Positions 45,645-57,537 of a stretch of 64,000 nt of DNA are shown in pieces. Under the pieces are notes generated by a model that was not told where the DNA came from, searched no databases, and was given only the letters and a program-made list of their open reading frames with translations. This DNA is from Diogma glabrata (taxonomy: Eukaryota > Arthropoda > Insecta > Diptera > Cylindrotomidae). Positions within the stretch are counted from its first letter, which is position 1, and every line of letters starts with the position of its first letter. Where the stretch lies: contig OY856188.1 in the NCBI GenBank assembly GCA_963693315.1, positions 252,193,905 through 252,257,904 on the forward strand, given 5' to 3'. The translations under genes and the position numbers were made by a program.

Positions 45645-48360
45645 GACATGTTTATTGTTAATTTAAATAAATTATAAATTAACGTCTCTGAATATCCGAA
45701 GATACTATGCCAACTGTGGTTTGTGGTAATGGATTATGTTTCTCTAAAAAATTGTTGGACATGGACTTTAAAAAGTTGGGGATTAAAATTATCAGGGAAA
45801 CCCCATAAGGGTAAGGCATTCGAAAGATAAGAAACACGGTTGAAAAAATCACGTTGAAAGGCCACAGTTCAACATCGGCTATGGTACGGCCATGGCTGAT
45901 GCTCTGCTGGAACGAAAAAAATTGCGGGTTCAGGTAGTATTATTTGTTCTCCTCTTAAGCGACAAATCAGCGACATTTCTTCTATGCTGTAACGAATCAA
46001 CTCGTTGGTAAGATTTGAATTGCCGATCAATTTAATTGCTTTTCTTTGGACAGTGTCTAGACATCTTAAAGAGGTTGGGTATGCACCACCCCAGATGTGA
46101 GAACAGTACTCCAAGCAGGGGGGAATAAATTATTTATATATTAAAAAAAATGTTCGCTATTGAAAAACTTACGGCAACACCCTATAGATATTCTAACTTT
46201 TGAGCTGCTCTCTTAGTAAGATTGAAAATGTGAGTATTCCACTTCATATCATTTTCCACCTCGACTCCCAAAAGTTTGATAGATTCCTTTTCTTCCAGAT
46301 CGCTAAAATCCAATTTTAATGGAAATGGGTTGAATGTAGATGATCTTGTAAAGTGGCAAACCTGTGTTTTACTTGCATTGAATTCAACACTATTTGTATG
46401 ATCCCATTCTAAAACTTTTTTAAGATCAGATTTTACGGAATCTATCAAATTTGATCTATGGTTGTTAAGAACATCTGATGAACGTTGCGTTTGTGTTTCG
46501 TGGGATGCATATAGTATGTAGTGTACTATCATCGACGAAACTATGAATGGAATGAACGGTGATCTAACAAGTCATTGATATATATAAGAAAAAGGATGGG
46601 AGACAAAACCGATTCTTGAGGCACTCTTGCGTTGGTAGAAAATGTTTCCGATGATATTCCATCGACATTTACTCGATACTATTTCCCATTAAAAAGTTTT
46701 GAATTCAAGAAATAAGTTGCTTTTCAACACCATAACTTCTCATCTTGCATATAAGATTGTCATGCCAAACTTTGTCAAAAGCCTTGGAAATATCCAGGGC
46801 AATGCCAACTGTTTCACCATTGTGCTCGAGTGACTTGTTAGTTCGTGCCTGTCGAAACCCATATTGCCTTCCATTAAAAATAGTTTGACGATTCCAAATA
46901 AGTCATAATATTATAGTTAATATATTTTTCGAACACTTTCGCTACAACCGACAAGATGGATATCGGTCTATAATTACTTGGGTTATTCTTTTTTCCTTTT
47001 TTTGCTACAGGTTGAACACTAGCAAAATTCCACATGTCAGGAAATATACCTTTCTTGTAAGATAGATCGAAGATTTTTGTGAGAATTGGTGCTAGCTCTT
47101 TTATCTAGCAAAAGTCTTCATTATGATGGGGGGATATTATCAGGGCCTGAAGATTTATTAGAATTTATTTGCAAAACCATCTTACGTATGACATTCTTGC
47201 GAAAAATGATACGGTTCATTTTATACGGTACCTGAGGAATTGGTTTTGGCTGGAAATTAGGCGTAGTTAAAGTTGATTTTTCAGAATTTTCTTTTGGGCT
47301 TATGGGTACAACATTATGAATTAAAGGTGGTAGTGACGATTGAGTCAAATTGTTTTGCACTGCTTTAACGGCATTAAACATCCCGTAGGATGCTCAGCAA
47401 ATTTCACTGCTTTCTTTTAATTCCCGGGTAGGAACTGCCAATATTAAACAATGGGCCAACCTCGGGCCAGTATTGGCGAGCCAAGCCTTGGCTAGTTAAC
47501 TCCGGTTTTAGTCTGGGCCAGTTGTAAATGCCTAGACTGAACCAAGATTCAGTTTATTATAGTGCACGTTATTCACCAGCTGGTTATGCATTGTTACAGT
47601 GATTGTAAGTTTCATGAAATTTATATTTTTGAAATATTTAATTAATGTAACATTTAATATGTAATATTTAATTTGCCAGACTTGGCCCAAGTCTGATTTG
47701 CCAGACTTGGCCCAAGTCTGGTTTGCCCGTCTTGGCCCCAGGACATCATACCAAGCTTGGGCCAAGCTTGGGCCGTTTGAAAATGTTAAGTCTGGCCCAA
47801 ACTCCAAAAGCTGTGGCGCGGGCTTGGCCCATTAGCTAATTCTTACCCGGGTTATAGCGCTTTTTTTCTTTGATTATCATTAACCAACACATGTTCCTGG
47901 CAACTTTATATTCTCGCAAGGTTTTTAATTGCTTGTTTTAATGTACTTGCGAAACGCAATTGTTTTTTATTTAATTGCCTTTGCATTGCCTTTGCATTTT
48001 TTGGTGAACCAAGGGTCTACGTCTAGTGTCTACTCTCGGAATAATCAGACTATTTGGTATAATTTACGCATTCCTGCCAGTATTACATCAGAAAATATCA
48101 CAGCAGCCTTATTTGGATCTTGTTCAACTAAGCAAGTTTGTTTCCATCGATACTATTTATAAAGATTTTTGAAGCCTTGCCAATCCACATTCTCGTAATT
48201 CCAAACACGTCGTGGATTGGCTTTAAATAGCTTGGGCGTTTTAATTTTTAGTGTAGTTGAGATCAAATTATGATCAGATCCTCCTAGAGACTGTGATTTT
48301 GAATTGCACTATAGTCGGATCGTTTATTAAAAATAAATCAAGAAGGTTTTTTTTTGAGTT
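45645..48360 (-). mobile_element. LINE family A, third copy, with a MITE inserted
   Basis: The 3' end block (AATTAACGTCTCTGAATATCC) is at about 45677. Minus-strand coding blocks are the C-terminal AIKLIGNSNLTNELI (45869-46114), HFTRSSTFNPFPLKL and IKLLGVEVENDMKWNTHIFN (46182-46532), a broken palm, then FQPKPIPQVPYKMNRIIFRK with SSGPDNIPPS (47121-47381). After a 429-bp MITE, the linker and endonuclease remains go to about 48360. All frames are broken. It is similar in extent to the 17.3-kb copy. Confidence 0.8.
47423..47851. mobile_element. CCCGGG-ended MITE, copy 2, intact
   Basis: The ends are CCCGGGTAGGAACTGCC and, inverted, CCCGGGTAAGAATTAGC. The flanks are parts of one LINE, so this is an insertion. 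Inside, TTTGCCAGACTTGGCCCAAGTCTG occurs twice in tandem, and CCAAGCTTGGGCCAAGCTTGGGCC is strongly palindromic. There is no ORF. It is related to 33924-34306 in opposite orientation. Confidence 0.8.
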
Positions 48361-50035
48361 AGATATAAATACGAATTAAGCTTTCCACCATACCTGAGGA
48401 ACGCAGCAGTAGACAATTTTTGGATTATAATCAGGTTGATTCAATCATATCAGAATCTAAATAAAAAAGTACATCGCAAACCAATTTCATATCTACCACA
48501 CTCTCGACCAGATTTCAACTTTCTTCAATGAAAGATACATTTCATTAATCACAGTTGGGTTTGTGTCGGGGTTGTGTTTCCTGTATTAATCGGGGTTGAA
48601 ACACAACCCTGTATAGCCTCGTTCGTATTTGAGTCCCTTTGTGAGTACTGTATGGATCTCAATTGACCCACAAAACTCTTAACTGACTCACAAAACTACC
48701 TCCATCACTCATTTGTAACTATGTACTACATTTATATTCCTTTCAGCTTAACTGATTCAGACATCAGTATCATTTCTATGCTTAACACCATTAAGTTTTG
48801 CTAAAAGCTTAACATCTTAACAAGTAGACTAATTGGACTATTTATGTTTAAATCAAATGAGCAGTTGTTATAATAATTATGTGGTAATACCGAAATTTAA
48901 AAAAATAGTTAATCTACCTTTTAATCATCAGAAACCATTTCTACCTACATGTTTTTCTTGTTTTCTCCAACAAAGCGGATAAAACAACAAATTTACAATA
49001 GTGTTAAAATTTCCAAAAAATTACCCTGAAGTTATTTCTGTTTCCACACGTATTTATAACAGAAACAATAAATCTCGTAAACCAAAAAGAAATTCTCGTG
49101 ACTACATATTTTTCTTAAAATTCAAAACTTGTGTTCATCTGTAAAAACAAATTACTGTAATACTCGTAAAAAGTAATTCCACTCAAGTCGGGGTTTTTGT
49201 ATTTTCCATTAGATGAATCCATTCAAGTTCAAAATCAACTTTGATGTTTTCGTTAATTTCTTTTTTTTTAATTCGTTGATTTTATTACATCAGAAATTGA
49301 CTTTGTTCAATAAAAATTATCATCGAAATTATTGATTATTTTCATATTTGAAAAATAAACATATTATTTGTACACATTTTAGAAATGGGAATATAAAGTT
49401 ATTTTAAGATTTTATATTTTTTTATTTATGAAAATAAAAAAATATTTCGACCAAAATCACATGAATTTTAATATCATATGTCTAAACCATTTTTAATTTA
49501 CATATTTACATGTAACGATGTTGTTTACGTTTTATGTTGTGCTTGAACAAATTGAGAAACACATAAATTGTTGAATTAGGACAAACAAATAAAAGATTAG
49601 AAGTAACTAAAGATAATTAATATTTTGATTATTTAAAGCAAAAAATAATTTAATTTATGTTTCTAAGGGCAGTGAAATCACTTTATGTATAAAACTCGTA
49701 CATTTTTAGTTTTACTACTGATACTAATTGTTTTGTTTAAATTTTAAAATCGAGGGATGGAAAATTTAACTGACTTAAGTATAATAAAAATTTATTTTAA
49801 TATTAATCAAATTCTCAGTTAACTCTTAATTCTACTCAAGTTATAGTTCCAATGAAATAAACGACCTATGCCACTAGCCGGATAATTGGTGAAAGGCAAC
49901 CCTTTCCGAATATCAGCCAGACTGTCGACTGTCTTTTCCAATGACACTCGTGGAAAAAACTGAATAAGAATTGAAGAATGCAAATAAAAACAAAAAAGAA
50001 CCAATACAAAAAGTCAAACGTCTCCGTAACGGTTA
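48361..50035. other. AT-rich non-coding stretch
   Basis: A 12-bp stem GGGTTGTGTTTC/GAAACACAACCC with a short loop lies near 48573-48615. No coding exon was recognised. Confidence 0.3.
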
Positions 50036-50039
50036 GTAA

Positions 50040-50500
50040 ATACACAAACGGTAGGTGAAGGAGCGGGTCTCCTGGCCAACGCGATGGCACGTTCTTAAGG
50101 GCTAGCAGCAGTAAGCAGTCTTGCAGGTCGAAATTCACGCAATGGAATGATGCGCGAGAAAAAACTATTAAAAGAGAGGAATCCATCTTATCGAACAGTC
50201 AAGCAGCCGTTAAGGAACTGAGGACATACACCATTACATCCAAATTAGTTCGCGACAGAGATTAAAAATAACAGAATACTGGATACATGTTTATATCGCA
50301 GGTAATGATACGCCGGAACTCCACCGGGCCATTCAAGAAAATATAAGGGTTAAAGAGATCACAGCTAATGTTCTCAAAAAGTGTGGACAACTGGCGCACA
50401 TGAGAAGGTGTCATTTGCGACAAACTGTATTTTCGGGAATGACATTCATTAACCTCGCTCCATACTCTATAAAGTTTCCAAACACGGCAAATTTGGGGAG
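50040..50500 (+). mobile_element. LINE RNase H-domain relic
   Basis: The frame at about 50157-50259 reads ESILSNSQAAVKELRTYTI and TSKLV, which matches the central RNase H block (SDSQAA...Y...SKLV) of I/Jockey-type ORF2 proteins, with the catalytic Asp changed to Asn. After a stop, WIHVYIAGNDTPELHRA resembles the W.PGH.GI.GN..AD.LA.. block in decayed form. It stands directly before the 2A-bearing LINE and has the same strand, but it is the C-terminal part of another element. Confidence 0.5.
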
Positions 50501-50518
50501 GGCGTTCTAACTGGGTTT

Positions 50519-50650
50519 TTACTGTCACTGTGCTCACTGCTTCAAACACTCCTCGTCATGGCTGGTATTGAAAGAAATCCGGGACCAACTAAAACATGGC
50601 ATTGTATAATATGTAAAAACATCTTAAGTGAAATCACAACATCTTTCAGT
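50519..50650 (+). pseudogene. 2A-like (ribosome-skipping) N-terminus of LINE family C
   Basis: The open frame reads LLSLCSLLQTLLVMAG and then IERNPGP followed by TKTWHCIICKN. The core fits the 2A consensus (D/G)xExNPG|P except that the usual Asp is Gly. It is preceded by a hydrophobic Leu-rich stretch as in known 2A peptides, and followed by a CxxC motif. 2A-like sequences at the N-terminus of ORF2 are known in several non-LTR clades of invertebrates. The frame is lost after about 30 codons owing to the deletion. Confidence 0.65.
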
Positions 50651-51335
50651 GTAATACTTGCAGGAAGCAGCTGAGATACAGGTTATGAACCGTCCGTAGG
50701 ACATTTATTTTATATCGAAGACTGTCTAATTCTCGTAGATGTAAACGCGCACCATGATCTATGGCACTCACGTCTAAACACTGATTCACGAAGTGAGAGC
50801 AATGCTGATCAAATTGCCGGCTCCAATTTTGGAGTCCTCCACGAACCACATCCAACAACGGTCACAAATAACTCGTATTCTTCTCCAGATGTTTCCCGTG
50901 CCAGCATGTCACTAATGCCAATTGCAGAATGGAGAACTGGTATTGCATTGGGATCAGACCACGTGCCGATCATAATCACCTTAAGCCGTTCCATAAATCA
51001 AATAAATTCCGAAAAAAATCATATATTATAATTTTAACAAAGCTGACTAGCAAAACTTTACAAATTTTACCAAAATTGAATTCAGTAAGCAATTTTTACC
51101 ACTTGACGTCCTCTCTAGGGAAAAACAATTCAGAGAAATTTTTAATAAGGCTAGAGCTCGCTACATTCCAGCTGGCAGAATTCAAAAGTTAAAACCAAAC
51201 TTTCTACATGAAGCGTGTGTGCTTTCTACTCAAAGATATGACATCCCTAAAGCAGATTCAGCCGACTCCAGAATTCCGGACCGGAACAAGCGAATTAACA
51301 AGTTGGTCACGGACCCTAAAAGAAATAAATGGAGA

Positions 51336-51385
51336 GTTAGTGAGTAAATCAGACCCTAGTACCCAGGTCTGATTTACTCACTAAC
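51336..51385. repeat. Perfect 20-bp inverted repeat with 10-nt loop in LINE family C
   Basis: GTTAGTGAGTAAATCAGACC at 51336-51355 is exactly reverse complementary to 51366-51385, with loop CTAGTACCCA. It breaks the LINE reading between endonuclease and RT and looks like a templated duplication. Confidence 0.85.
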
Positions 51386-52329
51386 GCTAACACTAAAAGT
51401 CTTTGGAAGGCCATTAAGGGCCTAACTCATCCTCGACAACCACAAAATAATTGCATGATCTCCTTCGACGATATCCCAATTGAAAACCACAGGAAATGCG
51501 CAAACAAATTTAACATTCAGTTTTCAGAAAAGCAGCGCAAACATGAGAAAGAGACCAGATCAGTGTTGAGACACCTGCACAAACTTAACACTGACAACTT
51601 GGAGGATATCATATTTTCCGAAAAAGAGGTGGAGAATGCAATAAGGATAATTAAGCCATCAACAGCTATAGGACCCGACGGCATCACAGCCATTATGCTC
51701 AAACACATCGGACCCAAAGGATTGAAATTCCTCACTACTACACTTAATACATCTTTAAATACTCTTTAAATTTCTAAATACTCTACTCTATATAAAATAT
51801 CTGGAAACGACCAGAATCAACCCCATTTTGAAACCAGGAAAACCTGAAGAAAAGGGAGTCTTACAGACCAATATCCATTCTTTCATCGGTCGCAAAACTT
51901 ATCGCAGCACTTCTGCTCCCTCAGCTGACAAGATCCTGCAATTGGGCGCCACACCAACATGGCTTCCGGCGAGCACATAGTACAACCACCGAACTCCACA
52001 AAATACAAAACCAGATCAGTCATGGTCTTAATCAAAAACAACCATGCGCTAGAACAATTTTAGTTGCACTTGACCTGTCAAAAGCATTTAACACAGTGTC
52101 GCACGCTGCTCTATTGGATGATATCTTCAATACTAATTTGCCAGGTTTAATGAAGCGCTAGTTGTGCAACTACCTCAGAGGTCGCCAAACATACGTTGAG
52201 TTCCGAAACTGCAAGTCCAAAATGAGAGTGCTAAGACAAGGAGTTCATCAAGGCGGAGTTTTTTCACCGTCATTATTCAATCTATACCTAAGCAATTTGC
52301 CTACCCCACCAGAAGGAATAACCATCTTG

Positions 52330-52975
52330 TCTTATTTTTTTTTTAAAACGTGTTGTGTAGTAGGAATTACAATATGTGTCACAATAACACATAAAAACCT
52401 TTTAAGACCAAAGTCCCACAACAACATACGTTCAAAGATGTGATGTAAATCTTTCTTTTTTTTTTTTTATATTTTTGGTTAAACAAAATAGCTAAACAAA
52501 AAATCCTATCACTGACAAAATATGACAAACGCCAATATTTTTTGATAGAATAGAGAAAATAAAAGTAAATTAAAAAGTAAATAGCAAATTTTTACAAAAA
52601 TTTGCTGAAACAAAACAAAACTGTAGTTGCCAATAATCCAGCCGGTTGCATATTCCTTGATCCTGTGACGCTGTCTTTCTTGAAGATTAAAGCCCACACA
52701 TAGTTATATGAAGGCTCGTTTCTTCAAGGAAGCAATGGCGTCTCATCATCAAGGATTATTTCACAGCTAAGATTGAGGGTGCTACTGTTGACTGAAAACA
52801 GTTCATCGACCACCACACCTAAGATGTCACCTTGGCTAGTGATATATCACTGCTATTGCCAGTGGTATGTGATATCTTACGTTAACTCGTATGTCAATAG
52901 CAGGGACTAGAGTACGCGCGGTTGTCACACCCGTAGATCAAAAATAAAAAACTTTTCAAAACTATAAAAAACTGA
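52330..52975. mobile_element. Insertion block inside LINE family C (LINE B 3' end plus other repeat)
   Basis: The LINE C frame stops after PTPPEGITILSY and resumes as LIPPSLSKVHFYTF after about 645 bp. The block begins with the LINE family B 3' end (52335-52450, same orientation as the minus-strand copy at 42870), then a poly-T tract and unassigned sequence. It ends with the dispersed repeat at 52838-52915 that is also found at 8165. The block removes the RT catalytic box. Confidence 0.75.
52838..52915 (-). repeat. Dispersed repeat, copy 2
   Basis: The reverse complement reads CGTACTCTAGTCCCTGCTATTGAC, then GTTAACGTAAGATATCACATACCACTG, close to 8165-8226. GATATATCACTGCTATTGCCAGTGGTATGTGATATC is in itself a loose inverted repeat. 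Confidence 0.6.
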
Positions 52976-53433
52976 TCCCTCCATCCCTCTCCAAAGTCCA
53001 CTTCTACACTTTTCACCACAGGACGAAGGAGGCAAATTCAACACTAAGCATCTGCATAGACAACATACTTATTCCTACAGTAAAAAACCCGAGACTGTTG
53101 GGTGTGACATTTGACCCACTGGCCACTGTTTGCTTAAATTCAATGCTCACGCACAACAAATAAACTCTAGATTGAAAAACAGGAATAACGCATTGAAATC
53201 ACTAGCGAGTAGTTCATGGGGAAAAGATAAAAATACCATAATAACATATTACAAGGCAATAGGAAAACCTATTTTAAATTATGCTGCACCCATATGGACC
53301 CCCCAAGTTGCGAACACTCACTGGAATAAGTTACAAGCAACACAAAATGCTGCCTTGCGAACCACAACCGGGTGTCACCTGATGGCCCACTTGCACTAGG
53401 AAAGTAACATATTGCCGGTCCAAACAATATCTA

Positions 53434-53934
53434 TTGCCCTATCACAAAGAGCAACATCCTTGCAATGACACCTTAACTACGATCGAACCTAGATACATAA
53501 GGAAGACAGCAAGATGCTTTCTGCAGGATGTCAGGGATACCCAGGTTACTGGTAACATCGACGAATCTACATACAGAACTGGCTTAAAAGCACGCCACAT
53601 CAAAACGGTTGAAAATGCAATAAGGAACTACACTCCAACTCGTGTTCTAAATAGAAAGCCACCAAAAGTCGCTGCCGAAGAGGTTCAACTACCCCGTAGC
53701 AACAGATCCATCCTAGCTCAACTAAGATCCGGTTGTTCACGCATTCTAAACAACTACATGAGCAGAGTTGGACCTGAAATTATTGACAAGTGTCCCGCAT
53801 GTGAGGGCACGCGATACGATGTAGACCTATTCAATTGTCCTGAAAATAAAACCAACTTAACGGAGGAAGATTTGTGGTACCGCCCAAGGGGAGTAGCAGA
53901 GTTCCTGAACCTGGACATGGAGTCGGAAAATTAG
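53434..53934 (+). pseudogene. LINE family C ORF2 C-terminal domain
   Basis: This is the longest open piece of the element (166 codons). It holds the basic Pro/Arg-rich QLPRSNRSILAQLRSG segment, KCPACEGT and FNCPENKTNLTEEDLWYRP, ending AEFLNLDM. The family normally has CPxC...H.F.CP; the His expected before the second Cys pair reads as a Leu/Phe region here. It is truncated upstream by a frame change at about 53400 and has no function by itself. Confidence 0.7.
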
Positions 53935-53994
53935 CACCCAACACGTCACTACAACAACAACAACATAGACTCACTCGATGTAAATATCTAATGT

Positions 53995-54435
53995 TCAAAT
54001 GCACTGCCCAATGTTGAAATATTTTACTTTTTACTTTTTAACTAAAAGACGCGCAATCAAATTGATTGTAAGCTCGTTTAACAGTATTCATGTTTAGTTT
54101 TATGTAGATTTCATAGAAAAATCTACCTATTTTAAGTTTTATTTTTATTTATTAATGTGTCACAACAAAAACCATATGCTAAATAAAAAAAACCTGGTAT
54201 TGCTGTATACCAATATCACTGATAGGGGGGTGCATGTGGTGTTTCTTCAAACTAAAAATTTAAATTTATTGTTTAATCAAGTAATTACAAAAATCGAAAA
54301 ACAAAATATGTTATTTTGTTTTTATATAGATTTTTAGTTTTGGTCCAAAAAATTTCGTTTTTAAGTTTATTGATTAAACATATTATTGCAATTTGTTCAA
54401 TTGTTCTAAAGAATAAACTTTTATTTATAAATTTG
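53995..54435. other. Spacer between LINE family C and the Gypsy element
   Basis: The LINE tail seems to end near 54030. From there to about 54435 the sequence is AT-rich and no 5' LTR of the following Gypsy element was found, so that element is 5'-truncated. Confidence 0.4.
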
Positions 54436-54578
54436 ATATCATATCGGTAGCACTTCGGATCGCATACACAAAGTGTTATGCGATTTCGACCTTGGGGATC
54501 TTAAGCCCTCACAATTACTCCGGGATATGACTACCAAATCCCGTAATACGTTTTCAGAGGCAGCTCTTAGTCCTTTGG

Positions 54579-54974
54579 GTGGAAAAACTTCCACCTGCTG
54601 TCCGCGCTGCTATCGCTACCGTCAATGATAATCTTCAGAAGACAGCAGAGACAGCAGATAACATCCTCAATGCCCTAAGGGGTTCGTCAATACCTTCAGT
54701 ATCTAACCCTACCGCTTCTTCTTCTTCTTCCTCAAGTGAGATCATGTCACTTGAGGAAAAAATTCAGAAATTGGAGACACAATTTCTTAATGCCATTCAA
54801 AGGCAAAATTTCTCCCAACCTCCTCAACAATACCGAAGTAGATCCAATGATCGAAAAGGTAATCGCGATGTTAATTTCAATCGAAATTATCGCTCTCCCG
54901 CGCGACCTCGGTCCAAGTCACGCGTGCAAATGTTTGATGGGGAGACAAGGGAGATGCAAAAAATGTGTTCCTGA
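54579..54974 (+). pseudogene. Gypsy gag C-terminal part
   Basis: The frame contains EKLPPAVRAAIATVNDN, the end of a capsid-like domain that continues the upstream LKPSQLLRDM after one frame change. It is followed by a poly-Ser stretch coded by (TCT/TTC)n, a short coiled-coil-like EEKIQKLETQFLNAIQ segment and an Arg/Ser-rich tail (YRSPARPRSKSR). The CxxC motif that follows (near 54940-54975) is broken by a stop. No intact zinc knuckle remains. Confidence 0.7.
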
Positions 54975-55084
54975 GTGTAAAAATTATTCCAATCACTCAG
55001 ATTCCTCTGCCTCGACATCTTCAAAAAACATGTGACGGTTTGTGATGACAGTCATTCTCAACTCCGTCTTCTGGTCCTCGACAT

Positions 55085-56235
55085 TTCTTCTAGAAAGACT
55101 TTCCCCGTTGATACAGGTGCCGAAGTTTCAGTTCTCCCCGCTACTGTGGAGGAAAAAAATTACAGAAAATCAGACTTCTACCTAAGTTAGCACTTACGGT
55201 TAGCACATTGACTAAACTCTCCACTTCTCCAGCACCTTCTCTAACTTTGATCAACGATTCGGTCAATGTAGAAATTTTTGATTTGCTTAAAAATTTCAAG
55301 GATTTAACGTCCAAAAATGATCTTGCTAAACATGTGAAGCATAACGTAACTCACGTTATTGAAACACATGGTCCGCCCGTTTCTTGTAAGTATCGTCGAC
55401 TTGCTCCAGACAAATTGGCTCTCACAAAGGCAGAATTTGATCTTATGTTATCCTAAGGTATCTGCCGACCATCTAACAGTCCTTGCGCTTCTCCTCTCCA
55501 TCTCGTTAAAAAGAAGAACGGCGAGTGGAGACCTTGCGGTGACTACCGTGCTTTGAATAATATTACAATTCCCGATAAATATTTGCTTCCACATATTCAG
55601 CATTTTTCGCATCAGCGAATAGATCTCATTTGCGAATATCATCAAATTCCTATTGATGAGCGCGATATTTCAAAACTGCAATTTCTACGCCGTTCGACCT
55701 TTTCGAATTCGTTCGAATGACTTTCGGATTGCGAAACGCTGCGCAATCCTTCCAACGGTTTATGCATTTCCTTCTCTGAGACCTAGATTTCTATCTACAT
55801 AGATGACCTAATTGCTTCTGAAACCTATGAGGAACACCTCAAACATCTTAGAACTGTTTTCGAGCGTCTTTCCGACGCTGGTCTCATTATCAACGTTGAT
55901 AAATGCAACTTTGCTAAAACGTTGACTTTCTCGGACATTCCATTGATTCAACCGGAATCATACCTACTGCTGAACGTGTCGATGCTATTACGCGTTACGA
56001 ACGACCCGAAACGGTTATGCAGCTCCGCCGTTTTCTTGGAATGATAAATTTCTACCGCCGATTCATTCCTCACGCTGGTGGCAATCAAGCCATTCTCAAT
56101 GATTTCCTTAAAGGTTCCTAAAAGAATGACAAACGCGTCATTCAATGGTCCGCAGACGCTATTTAAGCCGACTTATGCAAGCAGCAACTCAGTGAGGCAA
56201 CAACTCTTTCTCACCCCTCACACTCTGCTCAACTT
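55085..56235 (+). pseudogene. Gypsy protease and reverse transcriptase, broken
   Basis: The protease active site VDTGAEVSVLP is clear. The RT linker THVIETHGPPVSCKYRRLAP lies at about 55345-55410, then in other frames [19 protein letters not shown], the catalytic YIDD with LIASETYEEHLKHLRTVF, INVDKCNF, and RRFLGMINFYRRFIPHA near 56030. At least five frame changes or stops interrupt it. The block order is complete for RT although the product is dead. Confidence 0.75.
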
Positions 56236-56269
56236 GCCGTAATGGTCGACGCTTCTAGATAATTTATTT

Positions 56270-57379
56270 CACCCAGGAGTCCACAGTTCTTTCAAACTTC
56301 TTTTTGAAAAAGTCATTTGGTCATCCATTAAGAAGGATGTACGATAAATGGCACAGAACTGCCTGGCTTGCCAAAAGGCAAAAGTCTCTCACCATACTCA
56401 ATCTCCTTTAGGTAATTATCCTTAAACTTCTCAACGATTTTCCGAGATTCATATGGACATTATTGGTCCACTACCTACCTCTGAGGACAAACGTTATTGT
56501 GTCACTATGATTGACCGTTATACTCGATGGGCTGAAGCCATTCCTATCTCGGATATCACAGCTGAAACGGTAGCATCAGCTCTCTACTCCAATTAGATTT
56601 CTCGCTTCGGAGTACCTTCAGTAATCTCACTGATCGGGGATCAATTGGAATCCAATCTCTTCAACGAGTTGTCAGAACTTGTCGGTTTTGAACGTAAATG
56701 TACTACAAGTTACAATCCGAAATGTAACGGACAAATCGAGCGTTGGCGCCGAACTTTAAAATCCGTGATAATGGCCTACGACAGAACGGACTGGACAAGA
56801 ATTTTACAGTCAATACTACTTGGTTTACGAACCACTTTCCGTGAAGATTTCCAATCTTCATCGGCTGAGCTTGTTTACGGTACTATCATACTTCTTCCAG
56901 GAGAATTTTTTATCCAAAGTTCTAACTCCACTCCTCAATCTGATTTCGTTTCACAATTGAAACAACACTTTGATCACCTTCATCCCGCCATTGCATCAAG
57001 ATACACTTCTCCTAAAGTTTTCGTCTCCAAAAATCTCCAGTCTTGTTCGTATATCTTCTTACGTACGGACTTAGTACGTAAAGTACTACAACCGCCATAC
57101 GAAGGTCATTTCAAAGTTGTCAGCCGCGATGATAAAAATTTCGTTATTGACCGTAAAGGCCAATACATTAGATTTTCAATCGACAGATTAAAACCTTGCT
57201 TTAGGGAACAATCTGAAGATGATTTAACCCAAAACTCACCTACTTTGAGAACTGATCTCAATCGCGCAGACGAAACTTTTCTTCAGATATTGTCCATTCT
57301 ACTACTTCGGACATTCCAGTCTTCTCCTACCTCCGCAGAAACAAGAAAAAGCGACGCTAAGGCAACTGTATCACCTTAA
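56270..57379 (+). pseudogene. Gypsy integrase, longest open part at 56645-57379
   Basis: The HHCC-type start FHPGVHSSFK...NCLACQKAK is followed by [19 protein letters not shown] (first catalytic Asp) and TRWAEAIPI. Stops lie near 56365, 56425 and 56596. The 244-codon ORF then covers the second Asp region (now LIGDQLESNLF) and the catalytic Glu in NGQIERWRRTL, SSAELVYGT, and the tail PYEGHFKVVSRDDKNFVIDR with IRFSIDRLKPCF, a typical C-terminal GPF/chromodomain-like linker. Confidence 0.8.
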
Positions 57380-57537
57380 AGAGTTAGATTTAATCTCATT
57401 CCTCAAACACAGATATTCCATTCTGCATCCACAATTACATGACCAGGTAGAACCACTCGTACCCCTGCGCGTTTCCTTCGTGCTGTAGCACATTAATCTC
57501 TATATCGTCCCATCTTCGATGGCACTAGGGGGAGAGT

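Larger units (their letters stand above)
50515..53990 (+). mobile_element. LINE family C with N-terminal 2A-like motif, interrupted
   Basis: The order is a Leu-rich 2A-like segment ending GIERNPGP (50564-50587), a Cys motif WHCIICKN, an internal deletion, and the endonuclease end (DVNAHHDLWHSRLN and GSDHVPII near 50730-50980). Then comes the RT from about 51455 (STAIGPDGI, HGFR-like, LDLSKAFNTVSH, LRQGVHQGGVFSPSLFNLYLS). The thumb follows after an insertion (53100-53400: LKSLASSSWGKDKN, ILNYAAPIW), and a C-terminal part at 53434-53934 carries QLPRSNRSILAQLRSG and CPACEG...H-less...FNCPENKTNLT. The catalytic box is lost because 52330-52975 is foreign sequence. A second fragment of the family is at 62441-62795. 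Confidence 0.8.

Noticed and set aside
47532..48162. ORFs on both strands around 47.5-48.2 kb
   Set aside because: They are shadows of the CCCGGG MITE and of the minus-strand LINE family A copy.
53434..53934. An independent zinc-finger gene
   Set aside because: The Cys pattern and QLPRSNRS segment are the normal C-terminus of LINE family C, and a second copy is nested at 62.4 kb.
56645..57379. An intact host-domesticated integrase gene (244 codons open)
   Set aside because: The zinc-binding part and first catalytic Asp lie upstream behind several stops, and the frame is flanked by the rest of a decayed Gypsy element; chance survival is the simpler reading.
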